A stretch of 33,035 nt of DNA from UBA1801 sp035353395 (lineage in GTDB: Bacteria; Acidobacteriota; Holophagae; Holophagales; Holophagaceae). Location of the stretch: assembly GCA_035353395.1 (NCBI GenBank), contig DAOPZL010000035.1:1-33035 (forward strand), read 5' to 3'. Of the stretch, positions 16,063 through 24,671 are shown piece by piece. Position numbers and translations under genes: made by a program. How positions within the stretch are numbered: position 1 is the first letter of the stretch; every line of letters begins with the position of its first letter. The notes under the pieces are model-generated. The model had not been told where the DNA came from. It did not search any database and saw only the letters and a list, made by a program, of their open reading frames with translations.

Positions 16063-16925
16063 CCCTCGAAACTTCATCCACGCACCCTCTCGCGCCCGAA
16101 AGGCTGGCCTGGGCCTCGGACCTGGCAGGCCGGCTCAGGACGGAGATCCACAAGGCCCTCGTAGGGCAGGAAGCCGTCGTGGACCAGGTCCTGGCCTGCC
16201 TCTTCGCAGGCGGACACGTTCTCCTCGAGGGCGTTCCGGGTCTCGGGAAGACCCTCCTGGTGCGAGCCCTGGCCAAGGCCTTCCAGGGCACCAACGCCCG
16301 CATCCAGTTCACGCCCGACCTGATGCCCTCCGACGTCATGGGCCACGCCATCTACGATCCCAAGACCGGCGTCTTCAACATCCGCCAGGGCCCCGTGTTC
16401 ACCCACCTCCTGCTCGCGGACGAGATCAACCGGGCGCCGGCCAAGACCCAGTCGGCCCTGCTGGAGGTCATGCAGGAGCAGCAGGTGACCATCGAGGGCC
16501 GGCCCTTCCCGGTGCCCCGCCCCTTCATGGTCCTTGCGACCCAGAATCCCATCGANNNNNNNNNNNNNNNNNNNNNNNNNNNNNNNNNNNNNNNNNNNNN
16601 NNNNNNNNNNNNNNNNNNNNNNNNNNNNNNNNNNNNNNNNNNNNNNNNNNNNNNNTACGCCGTCCGGATCGTCCGCACCACCCGCGGCTGGATGGGCATC
16701 ACCCTCGGCGCGGGTCCCCGGGGCGCCATCGCCCTCGTCCGCGCCGCCCGGGCCCACGCGATCCTCGACGGCCGGGACTTCGCCATGCCCGACGACGTGA
16801 AGGCCCTCGCCCTGCCGGCGCTCCGCCACCGCATCATGCCCTCTCCCGAGAGCGAGATCGAGGGCCACACCTGCGACGACTTGATCTCCGCGATGCTGGA
16901 CAGCGTGGAGGCTCCCCGGGCATGA
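16059..16925 (+). CDS. MoxR-family AAA+ ATPase (contains assembly gap)
   Basis: A cytosolic AAA+ ATPase thought to act as a chaperone or activator for the VWA/DUF58 proteins encoded with it. Visible motifs are Walker A GVPGLGKT (about residues 51-58), Walker B LLADEINRAPAKTQSALLEV (about 118-137) and sensor 1 ATQNPI (about 159-164). After the N gap the C-terminal lid resumes with YAVRIVRTTRG and ends SVEAPRA. MoxR proteins normally have about 90-100 residues between NPIE and this lid segment; the 100 N cover only 33, so the arginine-finger region is missing and the true gene is probably about 200 bases longer. It overlaps both neighbours by 4 bases. Confidence 0.9.
   Translation: MTLETSSTHPLAPERLAWASDLAGRLRTEIHKALVGQEAVVDQVLACLFAGGHVLLEGVPGLGKTLLVRALAKAFQGTNARIQFTPDLMPSDVMGHAIYDPKTGVFNIRQGPVFTHLLLADEINRAPAKTQSALLEVMQEQQVTIEGRPFPVPRPFMVLATQNPIXXXXXXXXXXXXXXXXXXXXXXXXXXXXXXXXXXYAVRIVRTTRGWMGITLGAGPRGAIALVRAARAHAILDGRDFAMPDDVKALALPALRHRIMPSPESEIEGHTCDDLISAMLDSVEAPRA
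16556..16655. other. Assembly gap (100 N), probably under-sized
   Basis: It lies within moxR. The flanks show no shared sequence. By family comparison about 300 bases should be here, so the N count looks like a placeholder. Confidence 0.95.
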
Positions 16926-18214
16926 GTCCTTCCCGCGCCTGCGTCCTGCTCCTGGCCGGGTGGCTGCTTTTCGCCGTCCTGGCCTCGGTGTGGCCGGAGG
17001 CGCTGGCCCCCCACTGGCAGGCGCTGGGCTGGACCATCCTCGGCCTCGTGTGCCTCGACGCGGTCCTGCTGCTGCGAACCCCGTCGCTCACGGTGGCGCG
17101 CAGGATTCCCGGCACGCTCCCCGTCGGCGTCTGGTGCGAGGTTTGCCTCCGGATCTCCAGCGGGTGCGCCTGGCCGCTGAAGCTGGAGGTCTTCGACGGG
17201 ATCCCCCCCGCCCTCGACGCCCGCGGCATGCCGGGCGCGCTGCGGCTGGAACCCGGGGCCGCGGCGGACATCCCCTACCAAGTCAGGCCGAAGGAGCGGG
17301 GCTCGCATCGTTTCGAGGCCTGCCACCTCAGGCTCGCGTCGTCCCTGGGCCTCTGGCGCCGGAACCTGCGCCGCGGCCCCGACACGACGGTCCGGGTCTT
17401 CCCCAACTTCGCGCCGGTCCGGAAATACGCCCAGTTCGCCACGAGCCACCGGCTCTCCCAGTTCGGCGTCCACCAGAAGCGCCGGCGGGGCGAGGGCATG
17501 GAGTTCCACCAGCTCCGGGAGTACCGCGAGGGGGACAGCCTCCGCCAGATCGACTGGAAGGCCACGGCGCGCATGCGCCGCCTCATCAGCCGGGACTACC
17601 AGGAGGAGCGGGACCAGCAGATCGTCTTCCTCCTGGACTGCGGGCGTCGCATGCGAACCCGGGACGGGGACCTCTCGCACTTCGACCACACCCTCACCGC
17701 CGTCCTGCTCACCGCCTACGTGGCCCTCCGGGAAGGGGACGCCGCGGGGCTGCTCACCTTCGGCGGGGCGGAGCGCTGGCTGCCTCCCAGGAAGACGGGC
17801 GCGGCCCTGGACGACTTCCTGCAGGCCCTCTACGACCTCCAGCCCACGACCAGCGCCACGGACTACCTGGCGGCCGCCCGGGACTTCATGCTCCGCGTCC
17901 GGAAGCGCTCCCTGGTCATCCTCGTGACGAACCTGCGGGACGAAGAGGACGAGACCCTCCTGCGGGCGCTCCGGCTCCTGAGGACGCGCCACCTCGTGCT
18001 GCTGGCCAGCCTGAGGGAACGGGCCCTCGAGCAGGCCCTGGAGGAACCCGTGCGGGATTTCGAGGACGCCCTGCTCCACGGCGCCGTCCACGAGTACCTG
18101 GACCAGCGCGGCCGGAGCTTCGAGCGCATCCACGCCCAGGGCGTCCTCAGCATGGACGTCCTTCCGGACCAGCTCTCCCTGACGCTGGTGAACCGCTACC
18201 TGGCCCTGAAGCGG
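16922..18214 (+). CDS. DUF58-domain protein, 3' end lost in assembly gap
   Basis: 431 residues are visible before the gap. Two hydrophobic segments (about 5-23 and 33-52) anchor a protein with the hallmark DUF58 motif EFHQLREYREGDSLRQIDWK near residues 197-216. A VWA-like domain follows (IVFLLDCGRRM, SLVILVTNLRD). DUF58 proteins are partners of MoxR ATPases; in Bacteroides such operons were linked to aerotolerance. The true stop lies inside the 18215-18314 gap, and any further gene of this operon there would also be lost. The start overlaps the moxR stop by 4 bases. Confidence 0.9.
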
Positions 18215-18314
18215 NNNNNNNNNNNNNNNNNNNNNNNNNNNNNNNNNNNNNNNNNNNNNNNNNNNNNNNNNNNNNNNNNNNNNNNNNNNNNNNNNNNNNN
18301 NNNNNNNNNNNNNN
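18215..18314. other. Assembly gap (100 N) between convergent genes
   Basis: It hides the DUF58 3' end and the whole intergenic region before the TonB-dependent receptor, whose stop codon begins at the first base after the gap. Confidence 0.99.
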
Positions 18315-20348
18315 TCAGAACCGGTAGCGGCCGTTGACGAACCACGTGCGGCCCGCCAGGGGGTAGCCGTCGGAGAGTTCGTAGTTCCGGTCGAACAGGT
18401 TGGTGAACCCGCCGTCGATGAGCAGCCGGGGCGTCGGCTTCCAGCCCAGGGTGAGGTCGACCGTCGTGAAGCCGCCCAGCGAGACGTTCTCGGTATCCCA
18501 GAGCGAGTCCTGGGACTGGATGCTCGCGAGGAGGTAGAAGGCCGGGACGGGCTCATAGCGGAGGTAGCCGGTCGCCCGGTTCCGGGGCGTTCCCGTGAGG
18601 CGCTTGCTGGCGAGGCTCGTATCCGGGTCGCTCCGGATGCTGCGGTCCAGGTAGGTGTAGCCGACCCCGGCGCGGAAGACCTCGCAGGGCTTGAAGTCGG
18701 CGGACAGCTCGACGCCGGAGTGCCGGACCTTCCCGATGTTGCGGTACTGCATCCAGTTCGTGTTCTTGTAGTTCGGATTCGGGATGCCGAGGTCGACGGG
18801 CTGGATCAGGTCCTGGATGTCGCTCAGGAAGAGGGCGGCGTCCAGCTGCACCCACTCGGCCGGATGCGTCCTGGCGCCGACCTCCCAGTTCCGGGACTGC
18901 TCGGGCTTCAGCCCGGGATTCGGGATGTACTTCTTCAGCTTCGCGGAGTAGCGGTCCGAAAGGGACGGGAAGCGGTCCTTCTGGGCGAAGGTGGTGTAGA
19001 GCTGGACCTTGGGGGCCGCCCGCCAGAACAGCCCAACCTGTCCGTGGAAGAAGCCCCTGGACCCCGGGAGTGCATAGTCCGGGCCCGAATCCACGGGCTT
19101 CAGATGGTCCCATCCCGCGCCCAGGCTCAGATCCACGCTGGGGGAGAGGGAGACCGTATCCTCGACTCCCCAGTCGAGGTAGCGGTCCTCGTAGTGCGGC
19201 CAGTCCTTGGTGGCAGGGATGGCCTTGCTGTCGCTCCGGTGGACGTCGGTCTTGCTCTGGATCATGAGCTTCGCGTTCTGCCTGGGCAGGAGCAGGGTTC
19301 CGAACTCGACCTTGGCCCCGTGCGTGAAGTCGTCGTAGAAGCTCTCGCCGTTGGTTCCCAGGAAGGTGCTCCGGTTGGTGTAGGTCGCATCCGTGTAGCT
19401 CACCGCCGTGTTCTGGTAGGTGTCGAAGTAGGCGTTGAACTTGACGTAGCTCTTCTCGCCGAGGGCGGTGTTCGTGGCGACGAAGAGACTGTCCTTGTCC
19501 CAGGTGGGCCAGCGCCAGTACTTCGGCGCGACGGTGGTGCTCGGCGGCTGGCCCTTCTCGCCGGTCTGGCGGGTGGCGCCGATCACGTACTCGTCCCGGT
19601 CGTTGGGCGTGAAGCCCAGCTTCAGGGAGAACCGCGTGTCCGTGAAGTCCGAGTTCAGTCGGTTGCCCCCGTTCTCGTACGGCGTCGGCTTGAAGTCGGA
19701 GGACATCCGCCAGGAGTCGGCCTGGGAGTAGCTGCCCCCGGCCTGGAGGTACCAGCGCCCCTGGTTGGTGCCGAAGTTGACGGCGGTCTTCCGGCCTCCT
19801 CCCTCGAAGAAGCCCAGCCGGATGTCCCCTTCGAGGGGCAGCGCGGGCCGGCGGGTGACGAGGTTGATGGCGCCGCCCAGGGTGTTGGCGCCGTAGGTCA
19901 CCGAGCTGAACCCCTTGGCCACCTGGATCTCCGAGAGATCGAAGGTCGTGAACCGGTTGTAGTCCATCGAGCCGTCGTAGGGAACGTAGGAGGGCACGCC
20001 GTCGATGAAGAGCGGGACCTGCTTGGCATCGAAGCCTCGAAGGTAGACCATCCGCTCGTTCCGGGTGCCGATGGTCGTGCTGACGCCGGGCAGGAGTTCC
20101 ATCGCGGAGCTCACGGTGTCCCGGTTCATCTCCTGGATCTGTTCGGCGTCGAGGGTGCTGTGGGCTGTCTCGAGGGGATCCTGGTCGGCGGTGACCACGA
20201 CGGTCACTTCGCCGAGCTTGAACTTGTTGTCCTGGGACTCCGCGTTCTGCCTCGGGGGATCGCCTGGAGTTGGCTCGTCGGCCCGCACTGCGGGCGCGGC
20301 GACCAGAAGCAGGGTGAGCGTGGAGCGGATCCATCCATTCCTGGACAT
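18315..20348 (-). CDS. TonB-dependent outer-membrane receptor
   Basis: A 677-residue outer-membrane receptor. It has a signal peptide (SRNGWIRSTLTLLLVAAPAV, cleavage near Ala-Asp-Glu), a TonB-box-like EVTVVVTA, and a plug domain (ELLPGVSTTIGTRNERMVYL, later TYGANTLGGAINLVTRR). The long beta-barrel contains LKPEQSRNWEVG and a terminal GRYRF, with the C-terminal Phe typical of barrel insertion. Size and plug resemble receptors for siderophores, cobalamin or other metal complexes. The ATG at 20348 has GGAGG seven bases upstream; a TTG two codons earlier is less likely. It lies 175 bases downstream of, and on the same strand as, the ECF/FmdE/radical SAM operon, suggesting it is the outer-membrane gate for the same substrate. 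The substrate cannot be read from sequence. Confidence 0.93.
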   Translation of the reverse strand: MSRNGWIRSTLTLLLVAAPAVRADEPTPGDPPRQNAESQDNKFKLGEVTVVVTADQDPLETAHSTLDAEQIQEMNRDTVSSAMELLPGVSTTIGTRNERMVYLRGFDAKQVPLFIDGVPSYVPYDGSMDYNRFTTFDLSEIQVAKGFSSVTYGANTLGGAINLVTRRPALPLEGDIRLGFFEGGGRKTAVNFGTNQGRWYLQAGGSYSQADSWRMSSDFKPTPYENGGNRLNSDFTDTRFSLKLGFTPNDRDEYVIGATRQTGEKGQPPSTTVAPKYWRWPTWDKDSLFVATNTALGEKSYVKFNAYFDTYQNTAVSYTDATYTNRSTFLGTNGESFYDDFTHGAKVEFGTLLLPRQNAKLMIQSKTDVHRSDSKAIPATKDWPHYEDRYLDWGVEDTVSLSPSVDLSLGAGWDHLKPVDSGPDYALPGSRGFFHGQVGLFWRAAPKVQLYTTFAQKDRFPSLSDRYSAKLKKYIPNPGLKPEQSRNWEVGARTHPAEWVQLDAALFLSDIQDLIQPVDLGIPNPNYKNTNWMQYRNIGKVRHSGVELSADFKPCEVFRAGVGYTYLDRSIRSDPDTSLASKRLTGTPRNRATGYLRYEPVPAFYLLASIQSQDSLWDTENVSLGGFTTVDLTLGWKPTPRLLIDGGFTNLFDRNYELSDGYPLAGRTWFVNGRYRF

Positions 20349-20366
20349 AGACAAACCTCCAGTGAG

Positions 20367-20437
20367 TCTCCCCGTGCCTGGGGAGAGAAGTGTTCGCGAC
20401 CGGGCGGAAGCCCCCCCCGGAACGCATCATCGATGCG
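20367..20437 (-). promoter_or_regulatory. Inverted repeats in the leader of the TonB receptor gene
   Basis: Within the 175-base space before the receptor, TCTCCCC (20367-20373) pairs with GGGGAGA (20380-20386), and CGCATC (20423-20428) pairs with GATGCG (20432-20437). The first is 19 bases before the ATG, close to the ribosome site. They may be regulatory RNA hairpins or an operator. I found no cobalamin-riboswitch core. Confidence 0.35.
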
Positions 20438-20523
20438 GGGAGCGCCTTCTCCCGGGATATCGAATCCGGGCGATGCCCTGGATCAAGGGCCTCTTCGAGC
20501 CATGTCTTCCCCCCCGAACGACA

Positions 20524-21663
20524 TCAGAATTTCTCCTCCCGGTGGATGACCGCCATGGTCCCCTGGTTGTAGAGGTTCCGGGCGAAGCACTCCATGGAGA
20601 TGTCCGCGCCGGGCACCAGGTGCATGAACATGCTCCGGTTGCCGACGGCGACGCTCCGGCCCGGGAACGCCCGGCCGAGGGTCCCTTCCGGGATCGCCGT
20701 GAAGTAGCCGGACAGGGCGAATTCCTTGTGCTCCATGATCTCGTCGAAATACTTGTAGCCCGTGGGATAGTCGAAGACCCGGTGCCGCCCTGAGGCGAGG
20801 GTGAGGTACTGCCCGTCCCCCGGCTCGTAGAAATGCCACGCGCGCCCGTTGGCCGCCGCGGTGTGGGGCCACGGGAACTCGGCGAGGCCGATGCCCTCCA
20901 CGAGGATCAGTGCGACCCTCCGCTCCGCGAGGCCGGCCTCGACGATTCCGCGGACGTCGGTGATGTCCGCCGCGCGGCCCAGGTGCGTGGACACGGGGAT
21001 ACGCCGGGAGGATCCGGCCGGAACCATGGCGATGTGCCGGTGGACCTGGCCGAGCGTCGTGAAGGTGAAGCCCTCCTTGGCCACCAGCAGATAGTCGGGC
21101 ACCCGGTGGGCCTGGCTCCAGTCGTCGTAGAGCGCCATCCACTCGGACTTCGGGACGATGCGGTCCAGGCCAGGCTCCGCCGCCAGGTCGCGGAGATCCC
21201 GCCCGCTCGGCGCGTGCAGGCCGGCGTAGCGGGCCGACCAGTGGGTGGAGACGGCCAGGCCGTCCAGCCTCGTGACATCGATGGCGCCCCGGCGGGGCGT
21301 CATGTCGCCCGTCCCCACCAGCACCGGCGAGAACCCGGACCGTTCGACGAAGCGCTCGACTTCCCGGGCCATGGCCGAGAGCAGGCGGGACCGCTCCGCG
21401 GGACCCATGTCCGAATAGCGGCCCCGGTAGTACTGCTGGGCGTAGGCGAGGAAGATGAAGCGCGGATCGTATTCCTGGATGAACTCGAGCGCGACGTCCG
21501 TGACCCACCGGTTGCTCAGCTCCGCCAGGTCCCCGGGAAAGGGATGCCGCTCCAGCACGCGCCTCACCATCCGGACGACGGGGCCGTCCTGGGCCGCCCG
21601 GTCGCAGGTGCGCAGGTCGAACATCCGCTGCCATTCCCTCGCGTCGATGATCGCCAGGCTCAT
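20524..21663 (-). CDS. Conserved-looking protein of unknown function
   Basis: A 379-residue protein I do not recognise. It has no signal peptide or membrane segment, so it is probably cytosolic. Features that look functional are VLVGTGDMTPRRGAID near 164-180, STHWSARYAGLHAP near 188-201, a PVSTHLGRAADITDVRG segment, and VALILVEGIGLAEFPWPHT, which resembles a hydrophobic core strand followed by His/Asp-rich loops. The C-terminal part is rich in aromatic residues (YPTGYKYFDEIMEHKEF). The start ATG (21663) overlaps the radical SAM stop (ATGA), so the two are translated together and may act on the same substrate. A hydrolase or a partner/substrate protein of the radical SAM enzyme is conceivable but unproven. 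Confidence 0.7.
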   Translation of the reverse strand: MSLAIIDAREWQRMFDLRTCDRAAQDGPVVRMVRRVLERHPFPGDLAELSNRWVTDVALEFIQEYDPRFIFLAYAQQYYRGRYSDMGPAERSRLLSAMAREVERFVERSGFSPVLVGTGDMTPRRGAIDVTRLDGLAVSTHWSARYAGLHAPSGRDLRDLAAEPGLDRIVPKSEWMALYDDWSQAHRVPDYLLVAKEGFTFTTLGQVHRHIAMVPAGSSRRIPVSTHLGRAADITDVRGIVEAGLAERRVALILVEGIGLAEFPWPHTAAANGRAWHFYEPGDGQYLTLASGRHRVFDYPTGYKYFDEIMEHKEFALSGYFTAIPEGTLGRAFPGRSVAVGNRSMFMHLVPGADISMECFARNLYNQGTMAVIHREEKF

Positions 21664-22664
21664 GCCGGCCGCCTTTCCCCAGCCGGTCCCGCCAGCAGGG
21701 GGATGCCCCGCCCGCACGCCGGACATCGTCCTTCCCCGCACAGGTTCCGCCGGAGCATGTCCCCGCCGCACCCCAGGCTGAAGCGCTCGATGGCCAGGGC
21801 GCCGCAGTCCGGACAGAAGGTGTCCACCCAGTCGGAGCCGACGAAGTTGTGGAAATACAGATAATGAAGCCGCTTCCGGGCGGCCGTCAGGGCCCCGTCC
21901 ACCGCCTCGATGTTCGGGTAGCGCGCCTCCTTCATCTGGTGCTCCGGAAGCAGGCGGAACACGTGCCAGGGGATCGCGGGATCGATGTCCGCGATGAAGC
22001 CGGCGATCTCGTCCAGCTCGTCGTCGTTGACCGACTGGATGACCGGGGTGGCGACCTCGACGTGGCTCGTCTCGGCCAGCCGCCGGATGTTCCGGAGGAC
22101 GGGCGCAGCCGAGGGAATGCCGATGAACTCCCGGTTGAAGGCGTCGGAGAGGCCCTTGAGGCTGATGTTGAAGAACGAGAAGACGCCGGCGAGCAGCTCG
22201 GTCGCCTCCTCGGTGGCGTAGGCGTTGGTCAGGCATCCCATGGGGAGGCCCGCCCTCCGGGCCTGGACCGAGACTTCCGCGAGGCTCGGCAGCGACAGGG
22301 TCGGTTCGTTCACGTCGAAGACGATGTTCTGGCATCCGAGCTTCAGGGCCGCCCCGATCAGCTGCCGCGGCTCGAGCCTGATCATGGCGCCCTGCCAGCG
22401 CTCCGGATCCTCCTTGGCGATGAAGGCGTTCGAGCAGTAGCGGCAGTCGAAGTTGCAGCCCGCCGTGCCGATGACGAGGCTCCTGCTGCCCGGATAGGCG
22501 TGGTAGAGGGGGACCGACTCGATCCGCGAGGTGCCGCAGCTGCTCCACGCGTGCGGGAAGCGCTCCACGACCTTGCCATCCTCTTCCTTGTAGGCCCGGC
22601 ACCGGCCGTACGATCCGTCCTTCAGCTCGCAGCGTCGTTCGCAGTAGAAGCAGCGCATGGTCAT
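21660..22664 (-). CDS. Radical SAM enzyme with AmmeMemoRadiSam-like cysteine layout
   Basis: A 334-residue radical S-adenosylmethionine enzyme. The cluster motif CNFDCRYC (Cys70, Cys74, Cys77) would bind the catalytic 4Fe-4S. Four earlier cysteines (5, 8, 12, 22) in CFYCERRC and the GSYGRC segment, and C-terminal CPDC and CPAC pairs, resemble the radical SAM member of the AmmeMemoRadiSam group and PflA-like activases. The usual partners Memo and AMMECR1 are not in this window. It lies 25 bases downstream of ecfT, and its stop overlaps the unknown gene at 20524-21663. The start could be 22664 or 22658; GGGG is better spaced for the latter. The reaction is unknown: it may modify the imported compound or activate a glycyl-radical-type partner. 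Confidence 0.88.
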   Translation of the reverse strand: MTMRCFYCERRCELKDGSYGRCRAYKEEDGKVVERFPHAWSSCGTSRIESVPLYHAYPGSRSLVIGTAGCNFDCRYCSNAFIAKEDPERWQGAMIRLEPRQLIGAALKLGCQNIVFDVNEPTLSLPSLAEVSVQARRAGLPMGCLTNAYATEEATELLAGVFSFFNISLKGLSDAFNREFIGIPSAAPVLRNIRRLAETSHVEVATPVIQSVNDDELDEIAGFIADIDPAIPWHVFRLLPEHQMKEARYPNIEAVDGALTAARKRLHYLYFHNFVGSDWVDTFCPDCGALAIERFSLGCGGDMLRRNLCGEGRCPACGRGIPLLAGPAGERRPA

Positions 22665-22689
22665 CCCCGGAAGAAGGCTTCGAACGGCG

Positions 22690-23322
22690 TCAAGGGAGTC
22701 TCCTTCCCGCGCGACAGGAGAAGGCGGCGCCGCGGACCTCCAGGGAGATGGCGAGATCGCGGGAGCGCTGAACCTGTCCCAGGAAGAGCGGGACGAACAC
22801 CGCCAGGAGGCCCGGCGGGGTGAGCAGCTTCCGCGAGGTCAGGCCGCGGCACCGCTGGGCATCCACGACCCGCCTGGCCTCCTGGAGGATCTGCGGCAGG
22901 AACCGCAGGACGGTACTGAGGAACAGGACCGCGGGATCGGGCAGGCGGAGGGCCTTCAAGGCCTCCATGATCTCGGCCAGGGAAGTGACCCGGATGAAGA
23001 GGAGGTTCGCCAGGGCGAGAGCCCCCATCCTCAGCGAGTACGGGGCCATGTGGACGAGCCCCCACCGGAAGGCCGGGGCCCAGGCCCCCGTGGCCTCGCG
23101 GCCGGAGAGGACGAAGACCAGGTAGAGCACGGGAAGGCCCAGGAGCCCGACCGCCGCCAGCAGGCGGGCCGTCCCCCGCGGGAGGCCCAGGACCAGCGCC
23201 AAAATCGCCAGGGCTCCGGCCGCCGCCGCCAGGATGATCCAGCCCTGGACGAGCGCCAGGAACAGGCTGAGACCGACGAGGAGCACCAGGCGCGCCAGGG
23301 TGCGCGCGACCCCGCGCCTCAT
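22690..23322 (-). CDS. ecfT: ECF transporter transmembrane subunit T
   Basis: A 210-residue membrane protein with hydrophobic segments in the first 130 residues. The two cytosolic coupling motifs of EcfT are present: VDAQRCRGL (about residues 150-158) and ISLEVRGAA near 195. These contact the ATPases and relay ATP-driven motion to the substrate-binding S subunit. The start overlaps the ATPase stop (ATGA). Length is short for EcfT (about 220-270) but the core is complete. With the double ATPase upstream and the S-like protein at 26072-26665 it makes a full ECF importer in one operon. Vitamins, cobalt and nickel are common ECF substrates; which applies here is unknown. Confidence 0.88.
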   Translation of the reverse strand: MRRGVARTLARLVLLVGLSLFLALVQGWIILAAAAGALAILALVLGLPRGTARLLAAVGLLGLPVLYLVFVLSGREATGAWAPAFRWGLVHMAPYSLRMGALALANLLFIRVTSLAEIMEALKALRLPDPAVLFLSTVLRFLPQILQEARRVVDAQRCRGLTSRKLLTPPGLLAVFVPLFLGQVQRSRDLAISLEVRGAAFSCRAGRRLP

Positions 23323-24671
23323 GGCGCACCCGCGAGCGGAACGGAACGGGTGGCGAGGCTCCGGGCGAAGGCCTGGTCGTGGGTCGCGAAGAGGATCGCG
23401 CCGCCGGCCTCGGCGTGGTCGCGCATCATGCGGGCCAGGAGGGCGAGGTTGGGGCGGTCGAGGGCGGCCGTCGGCTCGTCCAGGCAGAGGATCCTCGGGG
23501 CCCCCACGAGCACCGAGGCGAGGGTCAGGCGCCGCTTCTCCCCGTAGCTCAGGGAGAAGGGCAGCCTGTCCCGGAGGTGCCCGAGGCCAAGACGTTCCAG
23601 CGTGTCGCAGGCCGCCGCCCTCGCGGCAGGCTCCGGAAGTCCCTGGTTCCTCGGCAGGAAGGCGCACTCCTCCTCGACCGTGAGGGCGAAGATCTGCTCG
23701 TCCGGGTTCTGGAAGACCAGGCCCACCTCCTCCATGAGCGGACGCCCGGCGCATGTCCTGACCGAGCCCCGGGACGGCTGGAGGAGCCCCTTGGCCAGCC
23801 GGAGCAGCGTGCTCTTCCCCGCCCCGTTGGGCCCCAGGAGCGCGACGATCTCCCCTTCCCGCAGGTCCAGGTCGAAGCCCCGGAAGAGCGGGCGCTGCCG
23901 CTCGTAGGCGAAGGTCATGGACTGGATGGACAGGAGGATCTCGCCGGGCGCGGCCTGCGGCTTCATGTCCGGGAGCGGCTCCCCTCCCGGCACGGTCCCG
24001 GGCGGGCCGTCGGCGGCCACGGTGCCGTCCTCGATGCGGACCAGGCGCGTGGCCCAGGCGCGGAGCCGGGTCTCGTCGTGGTCGATGACCAGGGTCGTGA
24101 TCCCCTTCCGGTCGCCGGTCTCCGCGAGGAACCGGAAGAGTTCCCCGGCGCCGGGAGCGTCCAGGTAGTTCGTGGGCTCGTCCAGCAGGAGCACCTCCGG
24201 CCCGATGGCCAGCATGCCGGCGATGGACAGGCGCTGCTTCCATCCGAGGGAAAGCGTGGCCGGGTCCCGGTCCCGGAAGGCGGCCAGGCCCGTCCGCTCG
24301 AGCAGGCCCTCCAGTCCGGCTATCCGCGCACCTTCGCCGAGGCCGAAGGCCACCTCGTCCTCCACCCGGTCACAGAAGATCTGGTTCTCTGGGTTCTGCA
24401 GGACGAGGCCGGCGAACCCCTTGCGGCCCTCCTGGATGCATTCCCGCCCTCCCAGGACCAGGCTCCCGGTGGAAGTCCCCTCCAGCGCCCAGGGATGCAG
24501 CCCCCCCAGGTGGAACCCGAGGGTGGTCTTGCCGGAGCCCGAGGGCCCGACGATCCCGACGCGCTCTCCGCGCTCCACCGTGAGCCCGACCTCCTTGAGG
24601 AGCCGGGCCCGGGAGTCCAGGGCGACATGACTCAAGTCCCTGGCCGCGATCATGGGCCTATCCGCGGGCAT
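23319..24671 (-). CDS. ECF transporter ATPase, two ABC domains fused (EcfA-EcfA')
   Basis: A 450-residue protein with two complete ABC ATPase domains joined by a linker near residues 220-250. Domain 1 has Walker A GPSGSGKT (42-49), Q-loop LQNPENQIF, signature LSLGWKQ and Walker B LLLDEPT. Domain 2 has Walker A GPNGAGKS (280-287), FQNPDEQIF, signature LSYGEKR and Walker B LCLDEPT. The QNPxxQIF form of the Q-loop is typical of ECF ATPases. The ATG at 24671 has GGAGG nine bases upstream and overlaps the methyltransferase 3' end by 14 bases. It hydrolyses ATP to drive the EcfT/S membrane complex. In contrast to the MCE ATPase of this window, all catalytic residues are intact. Confidence 0.94.
   Translation of the reverse strand: MPADRPMIAARDLSHVALDSRARLLKEVGLTVERGERVGIVGPSGSGKTTLGFHLGGLHPWALEGTSTGSLVLGGRECIQEGRKGFAGLVLQNPENQIFCDRVEDEVAFGLGEGARIAGLEGLLERTGLAAFRDRDPATLSLGWKQRLSIAGMLAIGPEVLLLDEPTNYLDAPGAGELFRFLAETGDRKGITTLVIDHDETRLRAWATRLVRIEDGTVAADGPPGTVPGGEPLPDMKPQAAPGEILLSIQSMTFAYERQRPLFRGFDLDLREGEIVALLGPNGAGKSTLLRLAKGLLQPSRGSVRTCAGRPLMEEVGLVFQNPDEQIFALTVEEECAFLPRNQGLPEPAARAAACDTLERLGLGHLRDRLPFSLSYGEKRRLTLASVLVGAPRILCLDEPTAALDRPNLALLARMMRDHAEAGGAILFATHDQAFARSLATRSVPLAGAP

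Noticed and set aside
20349..20523. Cobalamin riboswitch upstream of the TonB receptor
   Set aside because: Expected for many such receptors, but the conserved B12-box and core segments are not found on the minus strand.
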